A DNA stretch of 22,886 nt from positions 1 through 22,886 of the forward strand of contig CAYQAJ010000052.1 of NCBI GenBank assembly GCA_964415245.1. Direction: 5' to 3'. Under the pieces are notes generated by a model. It did not search any database. It saw nothing but the letters and a program-made list of their open reading frames with translations, and was not told the DNA's origin. Every line of letters starts with the position of its first letter. Within the stretch, counting starts at the first letter, position 1. A program made the position numbers and the translations under genes. Of this stretch, positions 14,407-22,808 are shown piece after piece. Origin of the DNA: CAYQAJ01 sp964415245 (GTDB lineage: Bacteria > Planctomycetota > Planctomycetia > Pirellulales > Pirellulaceae).

Positions 14407-16359
14407 ATGTTACAGGTAACCGGAACGCAGTGTCTTGAGTTGTCGTCGCGGCATCGAGCAGCGGTCGCGCTGAGCGGAACGATCTTTCTCCTGGGTGTTG
14501 TGCTCGCGGGATGCAACAAACCTCCCGCGCCTTCGCCGCTTCCCCGTGCCGACGCAACCGTCGCGGGGGGCACTCTCATTTCGATCTCCCCGGCGGCGGA
14601 TGTCTTGTCCGACGTGGTCGGATACCGAGAGTGGGATTCCACGCTGCCGAGCGAGTTTGAAGCCGGTCACGTTTCGCCACGCGAAGAGGACCTGCCCACC
14701 GTCACCAAGACCGACGACGGCTTCGTGATCGAAATGCCCTCCGGCACGCCGATCGCCACGCCCACCGTCGATCACGGACGGCTCTACGTCAGCGGCGGAT
14801 TCAGCTCGACCGAGTTTCACTGCTACGACGCGGCGACCGGCGAGCATATCTGGAGCATCGATCTCAGCGACGACGGCCCATCGTGGGCGGTGGTGGAAGA
14901 CGGCGTCGTCGCCTTCAACACGGAGTCGTGTACGCTCTTTTTGGTCAACGCGGATACGGGAGAGCAGTTGTGGTCGTACTACCTGGGAGATCCGCTGCTC
15001 TCGTCGCCGGTCGTCGCCGGCGGGCGCGTGTTCACCGTTTACCCTCATGAGGAAACCGGAGATTACGAGGAACCGGGCGAGGGAATGGCAGGCGACGAGA
15101 AGCCGGACGACGACGCGACCGACGGCGAGCAGCCCAGCGAGACTCCCTCGGTTTCCGAAGAGAAAGAGATGCCGGAGGGGAATGGGGATTCCAGCGAGGC
15201 CAGTCAGGAAGAGCAAGCCGACGATCCGATTGCTTCGGCCCCGACGCACGTGCTGGTGTGCTTCGACCTGAAAACCGGCGCGATTCTCTGGCAGCACCGG
15301 CTGGATACGGACTGCGTCACCACTCCGGTCGCCGCGGCGGATTCGGTGTTTGTCACGACGATGTCGGGGCGGCTGTATCAATTCCGCCAGAGCGACGGCG
15401 CGGCGATCGCGGCGCACGACCTGATGGCGACCTCGCCGCCGGTGATCTTCGCTGGCTCGATGCACGTGTCGCGCCGCATCGCGGGGAAAGACGGCGACGA
15501 AGCGGTGAGCGAATCGATCGTGCGCTGCGACCTGGAGTGCCGGCCGATGCAGGAATTGGCGCGCGCTTGGCACGCCCCGCATCTCGATCGGACCATCCAG
15601 GAGCAATCCGAGATGACGCGGGAGGCCGGCAAGTTTGAGCAGATGAACGGAATCGGCGGCGGGTTCGGGGGCGGCTTTGGCTTCGGCGGCGGTTCCGGCA
15701 GTGGATTCCAAGGTGGATTCGGCGGCGGCAGTTTTCAGGTGCTCGACGCCCAGACGGGTCCAACAAATCCGGACGATTTGGAATCAGACGACCCATTCGG
15801 GCCGGCGGATGGCGGCGCGACTCCGGCAGTTGGCGACGGCAACGAAGCCGAACCGGTGGACCTTCTAGCCCGCACGCAGGGTAATGCGGCTCTCGTGATC
15901 GGGTTGGGGAATGTTTCGACACTGCAATGCTATCAGGGGTCGCGCCCGCTGCGGTGGGCCGATCGTTGCTTTAGTTGCGTGGGCGACCGGGTCGTGTGCC
16001 TGAACGCCGAAAGCGGTGGCGTGGTGTGGGAGCGCCAGCTCGAGGGAAACATCGAAGAAGTGGGAGGCCACCTGGGAACGCCCCCGGTCGCGGCGGGCCA
16101 ATGGCTGTTCGTGGCGACGGTCGCCGGCGAGGTGCTCCGCATTTCCCCCGGCGACGGAACCATCACCAAACGGTATGCCATCGGATCCCCGGTCCGCTTT
16201 GCGCCGACGGTCATGGACGGGCGAATCTACGTCGGCACGCAGGACGGCAAAGTCGTGTGCGTCTCGGCCGCCGATCCCAACGCCACGGGCTGGCCCATGT
16301 GGGGTGGCGACGCGGCGCACTCGAACGTCTACCATGGCCGCGCCCCGTGGCAACTGTGA
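14407..16359 (+). CDS. PQQ-repeat beta-propeller lipoprotein
   Basis: 650 residues. Residues 1-35 are a lipoprotein signal peptide, ending in the lipobox LAGC with Cys36 as the lipidated residue. The rest is a propeller of PQQ-like blades: GRLYVSGGFSSTEFHCYDAATGEHIWSI-type units, ADTGEQLWSYYLGDPLL, KTGAILWQHRLDTD, ESGGVVWERQLEGN and a final GRIYVGTQDGKVVCVSA. Two inserts break the propeller: an acidic, proline-containing linker (about 212-276) and a glycine/phenylalanine-rich stretch (about 416-445). The propeller may act as a BamB-like scaffold, and PQQ binding is not shown. ATG 14407 follows GGAGG at 7-base spacing, and a TATAAT promoter lies upstream. It converges with the small secreted protein gene downstream. 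Confidence 0.9.
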   Translation: MLQVTGTQCLELSSRHRAAVALSGTIFLLGVVLAGCNKPPAPSPLPRADATVAGGTLISISPAADVLSDVVGYREWDSTLPSEFEAGHVSPREEDLPTVTKTDDGFVIEMPSGTPIATPTVDHGRLYVSGGFSSTEFHCYDAATGEHIWSIDLSDDGPSWAVVEDGVVAFNTESCTLFLVNADTGEQLWSYYLGDPLLSSPVVAGGRVFTVYPHEETGDYEEPGEGMAGDEKPDDDATDGEQPSETPSVSEEKEMPEGNGDSSEASQEEQADDPIASAPTHVLVCFDLKTGAILWQHRLDTDCVTTPVAAADSVFVTTMSGRLYQFRQSDGAAIAAHDLMATSPPVIFAGSMHVSRRIAGKDGDEAVSESIVRCDLECRPMQELARAWHAPHLDRTIQEQSEMTREAGKFEQMNGIGGGFGGGFGFGGGSGSGFQGGFGGGSFQVLDAQTGPTNPDDLESDDPFGPADGGATPAVGDGNEAEPVDLLARTQGNAALVIGLGNVSTLQCYQGSRPLRWADRCFSCVGDRVVCLNAESGGVVWERQLEGNIEEVGGHLGTPPVAAGQWLFVATVAGEVLRISPGDGTITKRYAIGSPVRFAPTVMDGRIYVGTQDGKVVCVSAADPNATGWPMWGGDAAHSNVYHGRAPWQL

Positions 16360-16710
16360 TTCGACTGGGCCGCAATGCCGGCTCACGTCGGAGACGGAGT
16401 GCATCATGAATGTTCGCGATCGTACTGGGATCGAAACGCGATGCGAAAAGGGGACAAGCTCCGAGTCTGGATTCATCTAGGGGATGCAGGCACGGACGGC
16501 CTCGTGAAGAGGGGCGCGACCCACGCGACGATTCAATCGCCGATCGTTCCCGGTGAAGCGAAATGGAGTAGCGCATGGATTCCCGCCTCAGCGGCAATGA
16601 CGGCGCGTGCGGCGGCGCGCGCAAAAAGGCGGCCGAGAGCCTTCCGTGTTGGCTCCCGGCCGGTTGATTCCTTGGGCGCTCGAACTTCCCTGCCCGTATT
16701 ATCCGCCGCG
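16360..16710. other. 351-base intergenic region between convergent genes
   Basis: Only a terminator-like hairpin for the minus-strand gene is seen (16624-16661). Open frames on both strands have no ribosome site and no recognisable sequence. Confidence 0.6.
16624..16661 (-). terminator. Rho-independent terminator for the small secreted protein gene
   Basis: On the minus strand GGCCGGGAGCC (16661-16651), a 9-base loop and GGCTCTCGGCC (16641-16631) form a stem with one mismatch, then GCC and TTTTT (down to about 16624). It lies about 50 bases past the stop codon at 16711. Confidence 0.75.
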
Positions 16711-17103
16711 CTATTCGGCCGAACGCTTGGCCGTCCATTCACGCGATCGGCCTTCGCCGCCGTTGCGTCCCGGCATCTCAATGGTGCCCGTCAGCGTGTC
16801 GCCGCTCACTTTGGCCGAGTACTTGATGACGAACTCCCGATCTCCCCGCGCGCGCTTTACGCTAAACGACACGGTGTCATTCTCGAACTTGCCGTCCGAG
16901 ATTTCCGTTACCTGGTCGTTGCGGCCCGGCATCGAACCGGTCAGTTTGCCGTCTTCGAGCTTTAGCGTGACGGATACCTCGCGCTCCTGATCGCCGCGGG
17001 TGATCGTCCACTTCCACGTGCCCGTCGGGTTCTCGGCGGCACTCGCGATGCCGGCAACGCCGAAGGTGAGCACGCATACGCTCGCACACACAAGCCATTT
17101 CAT
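16711..17103 (-). CDS. Small secreted beta-rich protein of unknown function
   Basis: 130 residues with a signal peptide (MKWLVCASVCVLTFGVAGIASA, cleavage before AEN). The mature part opens ENPTGTWKWTITRGDQ and has alternating strands and short Gly/Asp turns: VTLKLEDGKLTGSMPGR, ISDGKFENDTVSF, YSAKVSGDTLTGTIEMPGR, SREWTAKR. Two lipocalin-like half repeats of the form KLxGxxxGR are visible. Similar small proteins are common in planctomycetes but have no assigned function. ATG 17103 is supported by GGAGGAAG 5-12 bases upstream, so the longer open frame is not used. It has its own terminator at 16624-16661. Confidence 0.88.
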   Translation of the reverse strand: MKWLVCASVCVLTFGVAGIASAAENPTGTWKWTITRGDQEREVSVTLKLEDGKLTGSMPGRNDQVTEISDGKFENDTVSFSVKRARGDREFVIKYSAKVSGDTLTGTIEMPGRNGGEGRSREWTAKRSAE

Positions 17104-17481
17104 TGCACTTCCTCCCCACGTAGAAAAAAGAAACTCTTCCAGGGCGGGCCGAGTCTCGTAGCGAATCGAATTCGTTGGCCCGCACGTCAACGCCACAAAA
17201 CGACTATTCGCCATACCATAGAAACCCCGGCGGGGTTGCCCGGTTCCGCCCGTCGGCACATGTCGCCCGCAGATTGGGGGGGAAGGCGACTCATTGCGTC
17301 AGGCCGTCCATCGGCCTTCCCCGATGGGTTGGCGAGGGTGCCTTTCCACCCGAACAATATATGCTGCCACGGAATCGGGGTCTCTACTTGGCTCGAAAAT
17401 GCCCCTCTTGCCTTCTCGTGGGCCGGCCACGCATGGACGCAGGGTATACCCGGCGGGCGTAATTGCCACGTCGCGAGTCGA
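17104..17481. other. 378-base region between the MFS transporter and the small secreted protein
   Basis: Both flanking genes are on the minus strand. The stretch has a 7-base stem CCATCGG/CCGATGG near 17308-17327 without a T-run, and a minus-strand ATATATT patch near 17357-17363 that could be a -10 box. No open frame here has a ribosome site or recognisable sequence. Confidence 0.5.
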
Positions 17482-18891
17482 TCATGCTTCCTTGCCGTCA
17501 CCTACGGCAATCGGGCGGGAGTCTGCTGTGGCATTTTGTCTCGCTGGCGTGCTGGGATGCGCGCCGGGTATTTTCAGCCCGGCCTGCCCCGTGGCTCCTT
17601 TCTCTTGCCCTCGCACTTTGCGGCGACTTCGCCGACCGGCCGGTCGCCGCCCCAAGACGGCGTACAGCGTCGCCACCGCCACCAGCACCAGTGCGACGGT
17701 GACGAACATCGTCGCAAAGGGCGGCAGCCCGAGCTGGGGGGAAAACCGGACGATGCCCCCCACGAGAGGCTGTCCCAACAAGATGCCGATATCGAACATG
17801 GCCAGCATGAGCGTGGTCGCCAGGCCCCGGTAGCGCAAGGGAAAGGTCGAGCTTCCCCCCGCCACCACGGCGGGAAACAAGAACGCGTGCGCCACGCCCC
17901 CCATCACCGCCGGAAGTACAAGGGTCCACTCGTCCACCACCAACAGGTACATCACCATGCTCGCGGCCAATGAGCCCAAGCCGAGCAAGATCACCGGCCG
18001 GATGCCGATACGCTCCGGCAACCGGCGGCCGGCAATGCGGACGATGAATGCGACGAAGGCGTACACGAGGAAGAACGTCTTGATGCCCAACACGTCCACG
18101 TGCTCCGCGTAAGGGCGGAGAAACGTGCTTGGCAGTCCGATGCCGAGCCCCATGGCCGCTCCCACCAAGAGCAGCGCGCCCGGGTGGTACCGTCGCACGA
18201 TCGGCCAGGGCGTTATGCGGCGCCTCTGCCGTGGGCGGCGCACGTGGCTGCGGGTGGCGATCGCCGCGCCAAGCAGGGAAAAGGCGCCCGCGGCGGCGGC
18301 CAACAGGAACATCCGCTGCACGTGGTACGCCTCGACCGCGGAACCCGAAAAAAGCCAATCGCCCAGCACGGGCCCCAGCGCGATCCCCACGAACCCCGAA
18401 GAGCCCAGCGTGCCGATGATCTCGGCCATGCGATTCTCGGGCGCCCGCAACGAGACGAAGGTAATCGACGCGCCGAACGCCCCGGCGAGGCTGATCATCA
18501 TGAGAATCCGCACGGCGTAGATGGCGGGCGAATCGACGCGGGCGATTGCCAGGTGAGCCAGCATGCTCACGACAAACAGCGCCAGCGACGCCAGCCACAC
18601 CAGCCGCGGACCGTAGCGATCGATGCCCACTCCCTGGAACACGCGCATGATCAACGATCCGCACATGCCGATTCCCACGACGAGACCCAGGTCCATCGCG
18701 GTCCCCCCCAGCAGGTGCACGAAATCGCTGTATCGAAACAGCAGGCTCACCGCCACCATCAGCGACGTGTTGGCCAGGTAGATCAGCCAGAACACGCCGC
18801 CATAACCGCTGGAATCGGCACCGGCGTCGCGTGGGATGCGCGGCTCACGGGAGGAAGGCGGGGAGCCGGCCGGCTCGGCAGCAGCGCTCAT
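17482..18891 (-). CDS. Major facilitator superfamily transporter
   Basis: 469 residues with about 12 hydrophobic segments, the usual MFS count. The N-terminal tail is Pro/Ser-rich and cytoplasmic. Segments run from GVFWLIYLANTSLMVAVSLL to FATMFVTVALVLVAVATLYAVL, and a long basic loop (ATRSHVRRPRQRRRITPW) separates the two halves. The loop after the second segment reads GIGMCGSLIMRVFQGVGIDRYGPR, with the GxxxDRxGxR core of the MFS A-motif. The C-terminal tail is basic and disordered. The substrate cannot be told from sequence; a small-molecule or drug exporter is a guess. ATG 18891 has only a weak GTGAAG in front. It diverges from the ion channel gene, and a perfect minus-strand TATAAT lies 120 bases upstream. 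Confidence 0.9.
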   Translation of the reverse strand: MSAAAEPAGSPPSSREPRIPRDAGADSSGYGGVFWLIYLANTSLMVAVSLLFRYSDFVHLLGGTAMDLGLVVGIGMCGSLIMRVFQGVGIDRYGPRLVWLASLALFVVSMLAHLAIARVDSPAIYAVRILMMISLAGAFGASITFVSLRAPENRMAEIIGTLGSSGFVGIALGPVLGDWLFSGSAVEAYHVQRMFLLAAAAGAFSLLGAAIATRSHVRRPRQRRRITPWPIVRRYHPGALLLVGAAMGLGIGLPSTFLRPYAEHVDVLGIKTFFLVYAFVAFIVRIAGRRLPERIGIRPVILLGLGSLAASMVMYLLVVDEWTLVLPAVMGGVAHAFLFPAVVAGGSSTFPLRYRGLATTLMLAMFDIGILLGQPLVGGIVRFSPQLGLPPFATMFVTVALVLVAVATLYAVLGRRPAGRRSRRKVRGQEKGATGQAGLKIPGAHPSTPARQNATADSRPIAVGDGKEA

Positions 18892-19010
18892 GCTTCACTG
18901 AAGTGGCGGGGAAGGACGGGCGGGAAAAATGCCGGGGGCTCGGCCGACATGACACCGGCGGGGCGCCGCAGGTTCGCTGGGGCCGGTTGCCGCGGCCGGG
19001 GGCGATGGAC

Positions 19011-19016
19011 ATTATA
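19011..19016 (-). promoter_or_regulatory. Possible promoter of the MFS transporter gene
   Basis: Minus-strand TATAAT (19016-19011) lies in the divergent gap about 120 bases before the MFS start. The -35 position reads TCAGCG, a poor match. On the plus strand the same spot reads TATAGT and could serve the channel gene, also without a good -35. Confidence 0.4.
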
Positions 19017-19156
19017 GTTCGGCACGCCTGCGGCGCTGAGGGGTCATCGGCGATGCCGGCGCGACGACGTCGCGGGTGCATGCGTGTTCCGTCATTTACG
19101 ACGCCGCTGGAAGTCATCCGAGCGTCAACAAACCATTTCCTTCTGAGGTTGCGACC

Positions 19157-21136
19157 ATGTCTTCCTACACGCTTGGCCAGATGTTGCGCTATCGCTTCGA
19201 CACGTTCATGGCTCGCGGCGGCCGATCGTCCTTCATCTGCCTGGTGGTGGTCTACATCTCCATCCTGCTCACGCTCTCGTCGATTCGTGGGCTGATGCTG
19301 CTGACGATTCCCAGGGATGTCAGAGACGAGGAGCGCACCGAATACGTGGAGCGCGGCGGGGGCTACTTCCGCCACGTGTACATCACGTTCCTGCAGATGA
19401 CCGACCCGGGGAATATGAACCAGGACATCCTTTCGCGGCCGTACTTCAAGATTACTTCGGTTTTGGCCGGCCTGTCGGGCGTGGTCATGCTGGCGTCGCT
19501 GGTGGCACTCGTCACAACGGGTCTGCACGGCAAGCTGGCCAATCTGAAGAAGGGACATTCCCGGGTTGTCGAGCAGGGACACACGCTCATTCTCGGCTGG
19601 AGCGAGCGCGTGCTGGAGATTCTTCGCGAGCTGATTCTAGCCAACGAAAGCGAGGACGACGCCTGCGTGGTCATCCTGGCCGACGTGGATAAGGAGCACA
19701 TGGACGACTTTCTCGACGTGCGGCTCCGCGACACGAAAACTACCCGCGTCGTTACGCGGAGCGGTTCGGTTTCGTCGCTCGTGAATCTGCACATCGCCTC
19801 GGTGGCCACGAGCAAATCGGTGATCGTGCTGGCCAGCGCGGGAGTTAGCGCCAGCGACGAGGAGAAGGCCGAGAGCGACACGCTCGCCATCAAGACCATA
19901 CTGGGGGTCCTGGCCTGCCGCCCGCCGGGCCAGAAAATGCACATCGTGGCCGAGCTGTTCTTTCCTTGGAACCGGGCCATCGTGTACGACCTGGCGCCGG
20001 GCGAGATCGCCACGGTCAATGCGAACCAGGTGCTGGCCAAAATCCTGGTGCAAACCTCGCGGTGCGTGGGGTTGAGCGTCGTGTACGACGAGGTCCTGTC
20101 GTTCGACGGGGCCGAAATGTATTTCTACCATGCCGACTGGGGCCCGACGACGTTTGGCGACCTGGCCTATCACTTTCCCGATGGCGTGCCCGTGGGCCTC
20201 CGGCACACCGACGGCCAGCTTAAGCTGAATCCGCCAGCCGATTCGCAAGTGGCCGGCGACGACGATGTGCTCATGCTGGCCACCGACGACTCGACCATCG
20301 AGTACCGCGAAGAGCCGGTCGCCGTGCCGTGCGAGCTCTCGCTCGTCGATCGGCGGCGCGTGAGGGCCACGGAGCGAACTCTGATTATCGGCTGGTCGCC
20401 CAAGCTGGAAATCATGCTCGACCACTACGCCGATTACGTGCTGCCGGGGAGCCACGTCGACGTCATGTTGAAGTCGCCCAACGACGCGATGCGCGAGGAG
20501 ATCAGCCGCCTCGACGAGCACCTGCCCAACATCTCGGTGCAATTACTCCAGGGAAACCCGCTGCAGAAAACCGGCCTCTTGGCCATCGAGCCGCACACCT
20601 ACGACGTAATCGTGATTCTCAGTCAGGGAGAACTCGCCGGGCACCCCGAGCGCACCGATTCCGAGACCATCGTCATCCTGTTGCAGCTTCGCAAAATCCT
20701 GGCCGAGGAGCCCGATCGCTCGCTCCGCACCATCCTCGTTACCGAAGTGCTGGTATCGGAGAACCAGTCGCTGGTGGCGCAGACCGGGGTGCACGACTTC
20801 ATCATTTCCAACCGCATCGTGAGCCGGCTTCTGGCCCAGATGAGCGAGGATCGAGATATCAAGCGCGTGTACGACATCCTGTTCGAGAAGAAAGGAGCCG
20901 AAGTCTACCTCAAGCCGGCGTCGCTGTACCTGGACGACTTTCCCGCCAACGTCACCTTCGCCGATCTGATGCGACTTACGCAGAAGCGACACGAAGTCTG
21001 CCTGGGCGTCAAGCTCAAGGTGTTCGAGGGGCAGCTCGAGCGCAACTACGGCGTGAAGCTCATTCCCAACAAGAACACCCGCTACGTCTTGGAACCCGAG
21101 GACGAGCTAGTCGTGCTGGCGGAAGATGAAACGTAG
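19157..21136 (+). CDS. CASTOR/POLLUX-like ion channel with RCK domains
   Basis: 659 residues. Two membrane helices (about 24-50 and 97-123) flank a pore loop (70-90) with the filter-like sequence QMTDPGNMNQ (Asp83-Pro84-Gly85-Asn86), as in the CASTOR/POLLUX family. That family includes plant nuclear-envelope cation channels and bacterial homologues. Two cytoplasmic RCK-type Rossmann units follow: GHTLILGWSERVLEILREL (141-159), and after a linker ERTLIIGWSPKLEIMLDHYADYVLPG. The C-terminal part is beta-rich, ending NTRYVLEPEDELVVLAEDET. It probably forms a tetramer in the inner membrane, gated by a ligand on the RCK ring; ion preference and ligand are unknown. ATG 19157 has GAGG 9 bases upstream; an upstream in-frame extension is not supported. 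It stands alone between a divergent transporter and a convergent DUF6807 gene. Confidence 0.92.
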   Translation: MSSYTLGQMLRYRFDTFMARGGRSSFICLVVVYISILLTLSSIRGLMLLTIPRDVRDEERTEYVERGGGYFRHVYITFLQMTDPGNMNQDILSRPYFKITSVLAGLSGVVMLASLVALVTTGLHGKLANLKKGHSRVVEQGHTLILGWSERVLEILRELILANESEDDACVVILADVDKEHMDDFLDVRLRDTKTTRVVTRSGSVSSLVNLHIASVATSKSVIVLASAGVSASDEEKAESDTLAIKTILGVLACRPPGQKMHIVAELFFPWNRAIVYDLAPGEIATVNANQVLAKILVQTSRCVGLSVVYDEVLSFDGAEMYFYHADWGPTTFGDLAYHFPDGVPVGLRHTDGQLKLNPPADSQVAGDDDVLMLATDDSTIEYREEPVAVPCELSLVDRRRVRATERTLIIGWSPKLEIMLDHYADYVLPGSHVDVMLKSPNDAMREEISRLDEHLPNISVQLLQGNPLQKTGLLAIEPHTYDVIVILSQGELAGHPERTDSETIVILLQLRKILAEEPDRSLRTILVTEVLVSENQSLVAQTGVHDFIISNRIVSRLLAQMSEDRDIKRVYDILFEKKGAEVYLKPASLYLDDFPANVTFADLMRLTQKRHEVCLGVKLKVFEGQLERNYGVKLIPNKNTRYVLEPEDELVVLAEDET

Positions 21137-21138
21137 GG

Positions 21139-21152
21139 CCCGCTTTCGCGGG
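21139..21152. terminator. Small hairpin just after the channel gene
   Basis: CCCGC (21139-21143), loop TTTC, GCGGG (21148-21152), immediately past the stop codon. There is no T-run, so it is only a weak terminator candidate. Confidence 0.3.
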
Positions 21153-21160
21153 AAGCACTA

Positions 21161-21240
21161 ATGACCAAACCCCAATGACCAATGCGGACAGGCCATCTGC
21201 GTTCATTGGTCATTTGGATTTGGAAATTGGTCATTCGTTC
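21161..21240. repeat. AATGACCAATG inverted repeat, AT-richer patch
   Basis: AATGACCAATG (21174-21184) and its exact complement CATTGGTCATT (21204-21214) are joined by a 19-base spacer, with extra partial units ATGACCAAAC (21161) and AATTGGTCATT (21225-21235). It lies between the convergent channel and DUF6807 genes. The low GC and repeated motif mark it as a small dispersed repeat, which could also act as a bidirectional transcript end. Confidence 0.75.
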
Positions 21241-21318
21241 GATCTTCGACCTTCGGGCTTCGTCGTTCGAATTGCGCGAATCGGCATCGCGGCGGGTCAG
21301 GCGTCGCCGCACGCTCTG

Positions 21319-22590
21319 CTACGGTGGGTCGACAAAGTCGTGGCTTAGCGTTTGGACCTGTTCGACCGTCATCTCGCCTTCTTGTACCCACACGCGGTAT
21401 TGCACGTCGAGCGACTTGCCTTCTTCCAGGTCGTATTCGAAGTATGAGCCGAAGCGGCCGTAGTCGCGTTCGCTGTAACGGGCTTCCTTCGGGTTGTGAG
21501 GGTGGTCGAGGTAGCAAATCGTGTATCGCTGGTCTCCCAGCACGATGCTCATGGCGTTCCAGGGCAGGTTCACTTGCCGCTTGTCGTCGGGCCAGTTGCG
21601 AAAGCTGCCCGGCTTGTCGCGGCCGTCGGGGCGGAGGTAGTAGGTTTGGTCTTTCGTGCTGTCGGGCACGTCTTGCGACGCGCGAAAGTGAAAACCGGCA
21701 TGCTGCGGATCGCCGTCGAGGTGCACCGTGCCACCCGTGCTCTTGAGGCGCGAGGCGAACTCGATGAGCCAGCCATTGCCCGCGCGGTAAACGGTCATCT
21801 CGCGCTGTTCGCGGGCGAACACTTCGCCGTTCTGACCGTGCCACCCGATGGCCACAAGCTGCCGCCCCAGCACCGGCCCTGCCTCGGATCGCAGGAATCC
21901 ATCGTGCGATTCGTATTCGCCGTTGTTGCAATGCCAGACGTCGGCCTTCATGTCGACGCCATAGGTGACGCGGTTGAAGCCGTAAAACAAACCGCGATGG
22001 TGCGGGTACAGGCCACCGGGCCCTTTGGTCAACAGGCGCGTGCCCGTCGGGTCGAACACGTGGTGGTAGGGCTTGTACGTTTCGCCGCGGCGCTCGGGTG
22101 TGCTGTTGTCGAGCGCTTCGTGCATATAGCGGAGGACAGGCTTGCCGTTATAGGTGAGATCGCACGATTTACCGTTCGATTCGGTCCAAGTGAATTTCGG
22201 TACGCGATCGCCGACTTTGCCGGGAATCTGCACCTCGATCTCGGACGACTTGCCGGCCGCCAGACTCGGCAAGATGAAGTGCAACTCGCGGACAATCTTT
22301 CCCTCGGGCGGTTCGGGGTAGTCGGACAGCAAACTGGGAGCGGTCAATTGTCCGCTGAGCACGCGCCCGTCGTCGGTTAGCATGACCGCCGTAGTGGCCT
22401 TGGCCACCTCCCTGGGAATCACGACGGGCGTACTCACGGGCGCGCCTTGCCGGTCGTGTTTACCGGCTGTAACCGTAATTGTGAGCTTCTCGGCACCGTG
22501 GGCCGGTGCCGCGAAGAAAGCCACGGCCATGGCGGATAACGGTACAAGCGACGACAAGAATCGTGCGAAAGGGAAAAATGCGCGGCGCAT
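21319..22590 (-). CDS. Secreted DUF6807 (PmoA-like) protein
   Basis: 423 residues. The signal peptide (MRRAFFPFARFLSSLVPLSAMAVAFFAAPAHGA) is followed by a beta-rich body typical of DUF6807, formerly labelled methane oxygenase PmoA. Landmarks are KPVLRYMHEALDNSTPERRGETYKPYHHVFDPTG-type sequence, GGLYPHHRGLFYGFNRV with paired histidines, VWHCNNGEYESHDGF, and AGFHFRASQDV near PWNAMSIVLGDQRYTICYLDHP. The PmoA label is misleading: this is not the particulate methane monooxygenase. Family members are common in planctomycete polysaccharide-use regions, but no activity can be assigned here. ATG 22590 has AAGGAG 9 bases upstream. The frame is open further upstream, but that part is the hairpin repeat region. 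Confidence 0.9.
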   Translation of the reverse strand: MRRAFFPFARFLSSLVPLSAMAVAFFAAPAHGAEKLTITVTAGKHDRQGAPVSTPVVIPREVAKATTAVMLTDDGRVLSGQLTAPSLLSDYPEPPEGKIVRELHFILPSLAAGKSSEIEVQIPGKVGDRVPKFTWTESNGKSCDLTYNGKPVLRYMHEALDNSTPERRGETYKPYHHVFDPTGTRLLTKGPGGLYPHHRGLFYGFNRVTYGVDMKADVWHCNNGEYESHDGFLRSEAGPVLGRQLVAIGWHGQNGEVFAREQREMTVYRAGNGWLIEFASRLKSTGGTVHLDGDPQHAGFHFRASQDVPDSTKDQTYYLRPDGRDKPGSFRNWPDDKRQVNLPWNAMSIVLGDQRYTICYLDHPHNPKEARYSERDYGRFGSYFEYDLEEGKSLDVQYRVWVQEGEMTVEQVQTLSHDFVDPP

Positions 22591-22692
22591 GGCGGGCAAC
22601 TCCTTATGCGTGGGCAATTCAGGCGCGTGGCAGAACGCCAGAATAACCGCGCACGACGGACCGTTCAACGCGGATCGCGCGAATGCGCCGGC

Positions 22693-22801
22693 GTTGTGTC
22701 GCTTTGGGCGTTGTGTCGCGGTCTCCCGACCGCGACACGTCATACGGCCACAATCATGGCACGGTCGGGAGACCGTGCCACAACAGCGGCCGTGCCACAA
22801 C
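22693..22801. repeat. Two-hairpin repeat with complementary loops, copy 2
   Basis: Same layout as the copy at 10536-10649. Hairpin A is GTGTCGCGGT/ACCGCGACAC (22713-22738, loop CTCCCG). Hairpin B is GGCACGGT/ACCGTGCC (22758-22779, loop CGGGAG). There is a partial GTTGTGTCGC upstream (22693) and a partial CGTGCCACAAC downstream (22791-22801). The stems and loops are identical to copy 1, while the spacer between the hairpins differs. It lies about 100 bases upstream of the DUF6807 start. Confidence 0.9.
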
Positions 22802-22808
22802 ACGTGCA

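Noticed and set aside
14410..15711. Minus-strand 433-codon open frame opposite the PQQ-propeller gene
   Set aside because: Arginine- and histidine-rich shadow sequence. The plus strand has a lipobox, propeller blades, a ribosome site and a promoter.
16573..16610. GGATTCCCGCC...GGCAATGACGG, similar to a common bacterial palindromic repeat
   Set aside because: Pairing between the halves is poor here and no second copy is seen in the window.
18100..19017. Plus-strand 305-codon open frame opposite the MFS gene
   Set aside because: The minus strand encodes a clear multi-segment membrane transporter; the plus frame is a His/Arg-rich shadow.
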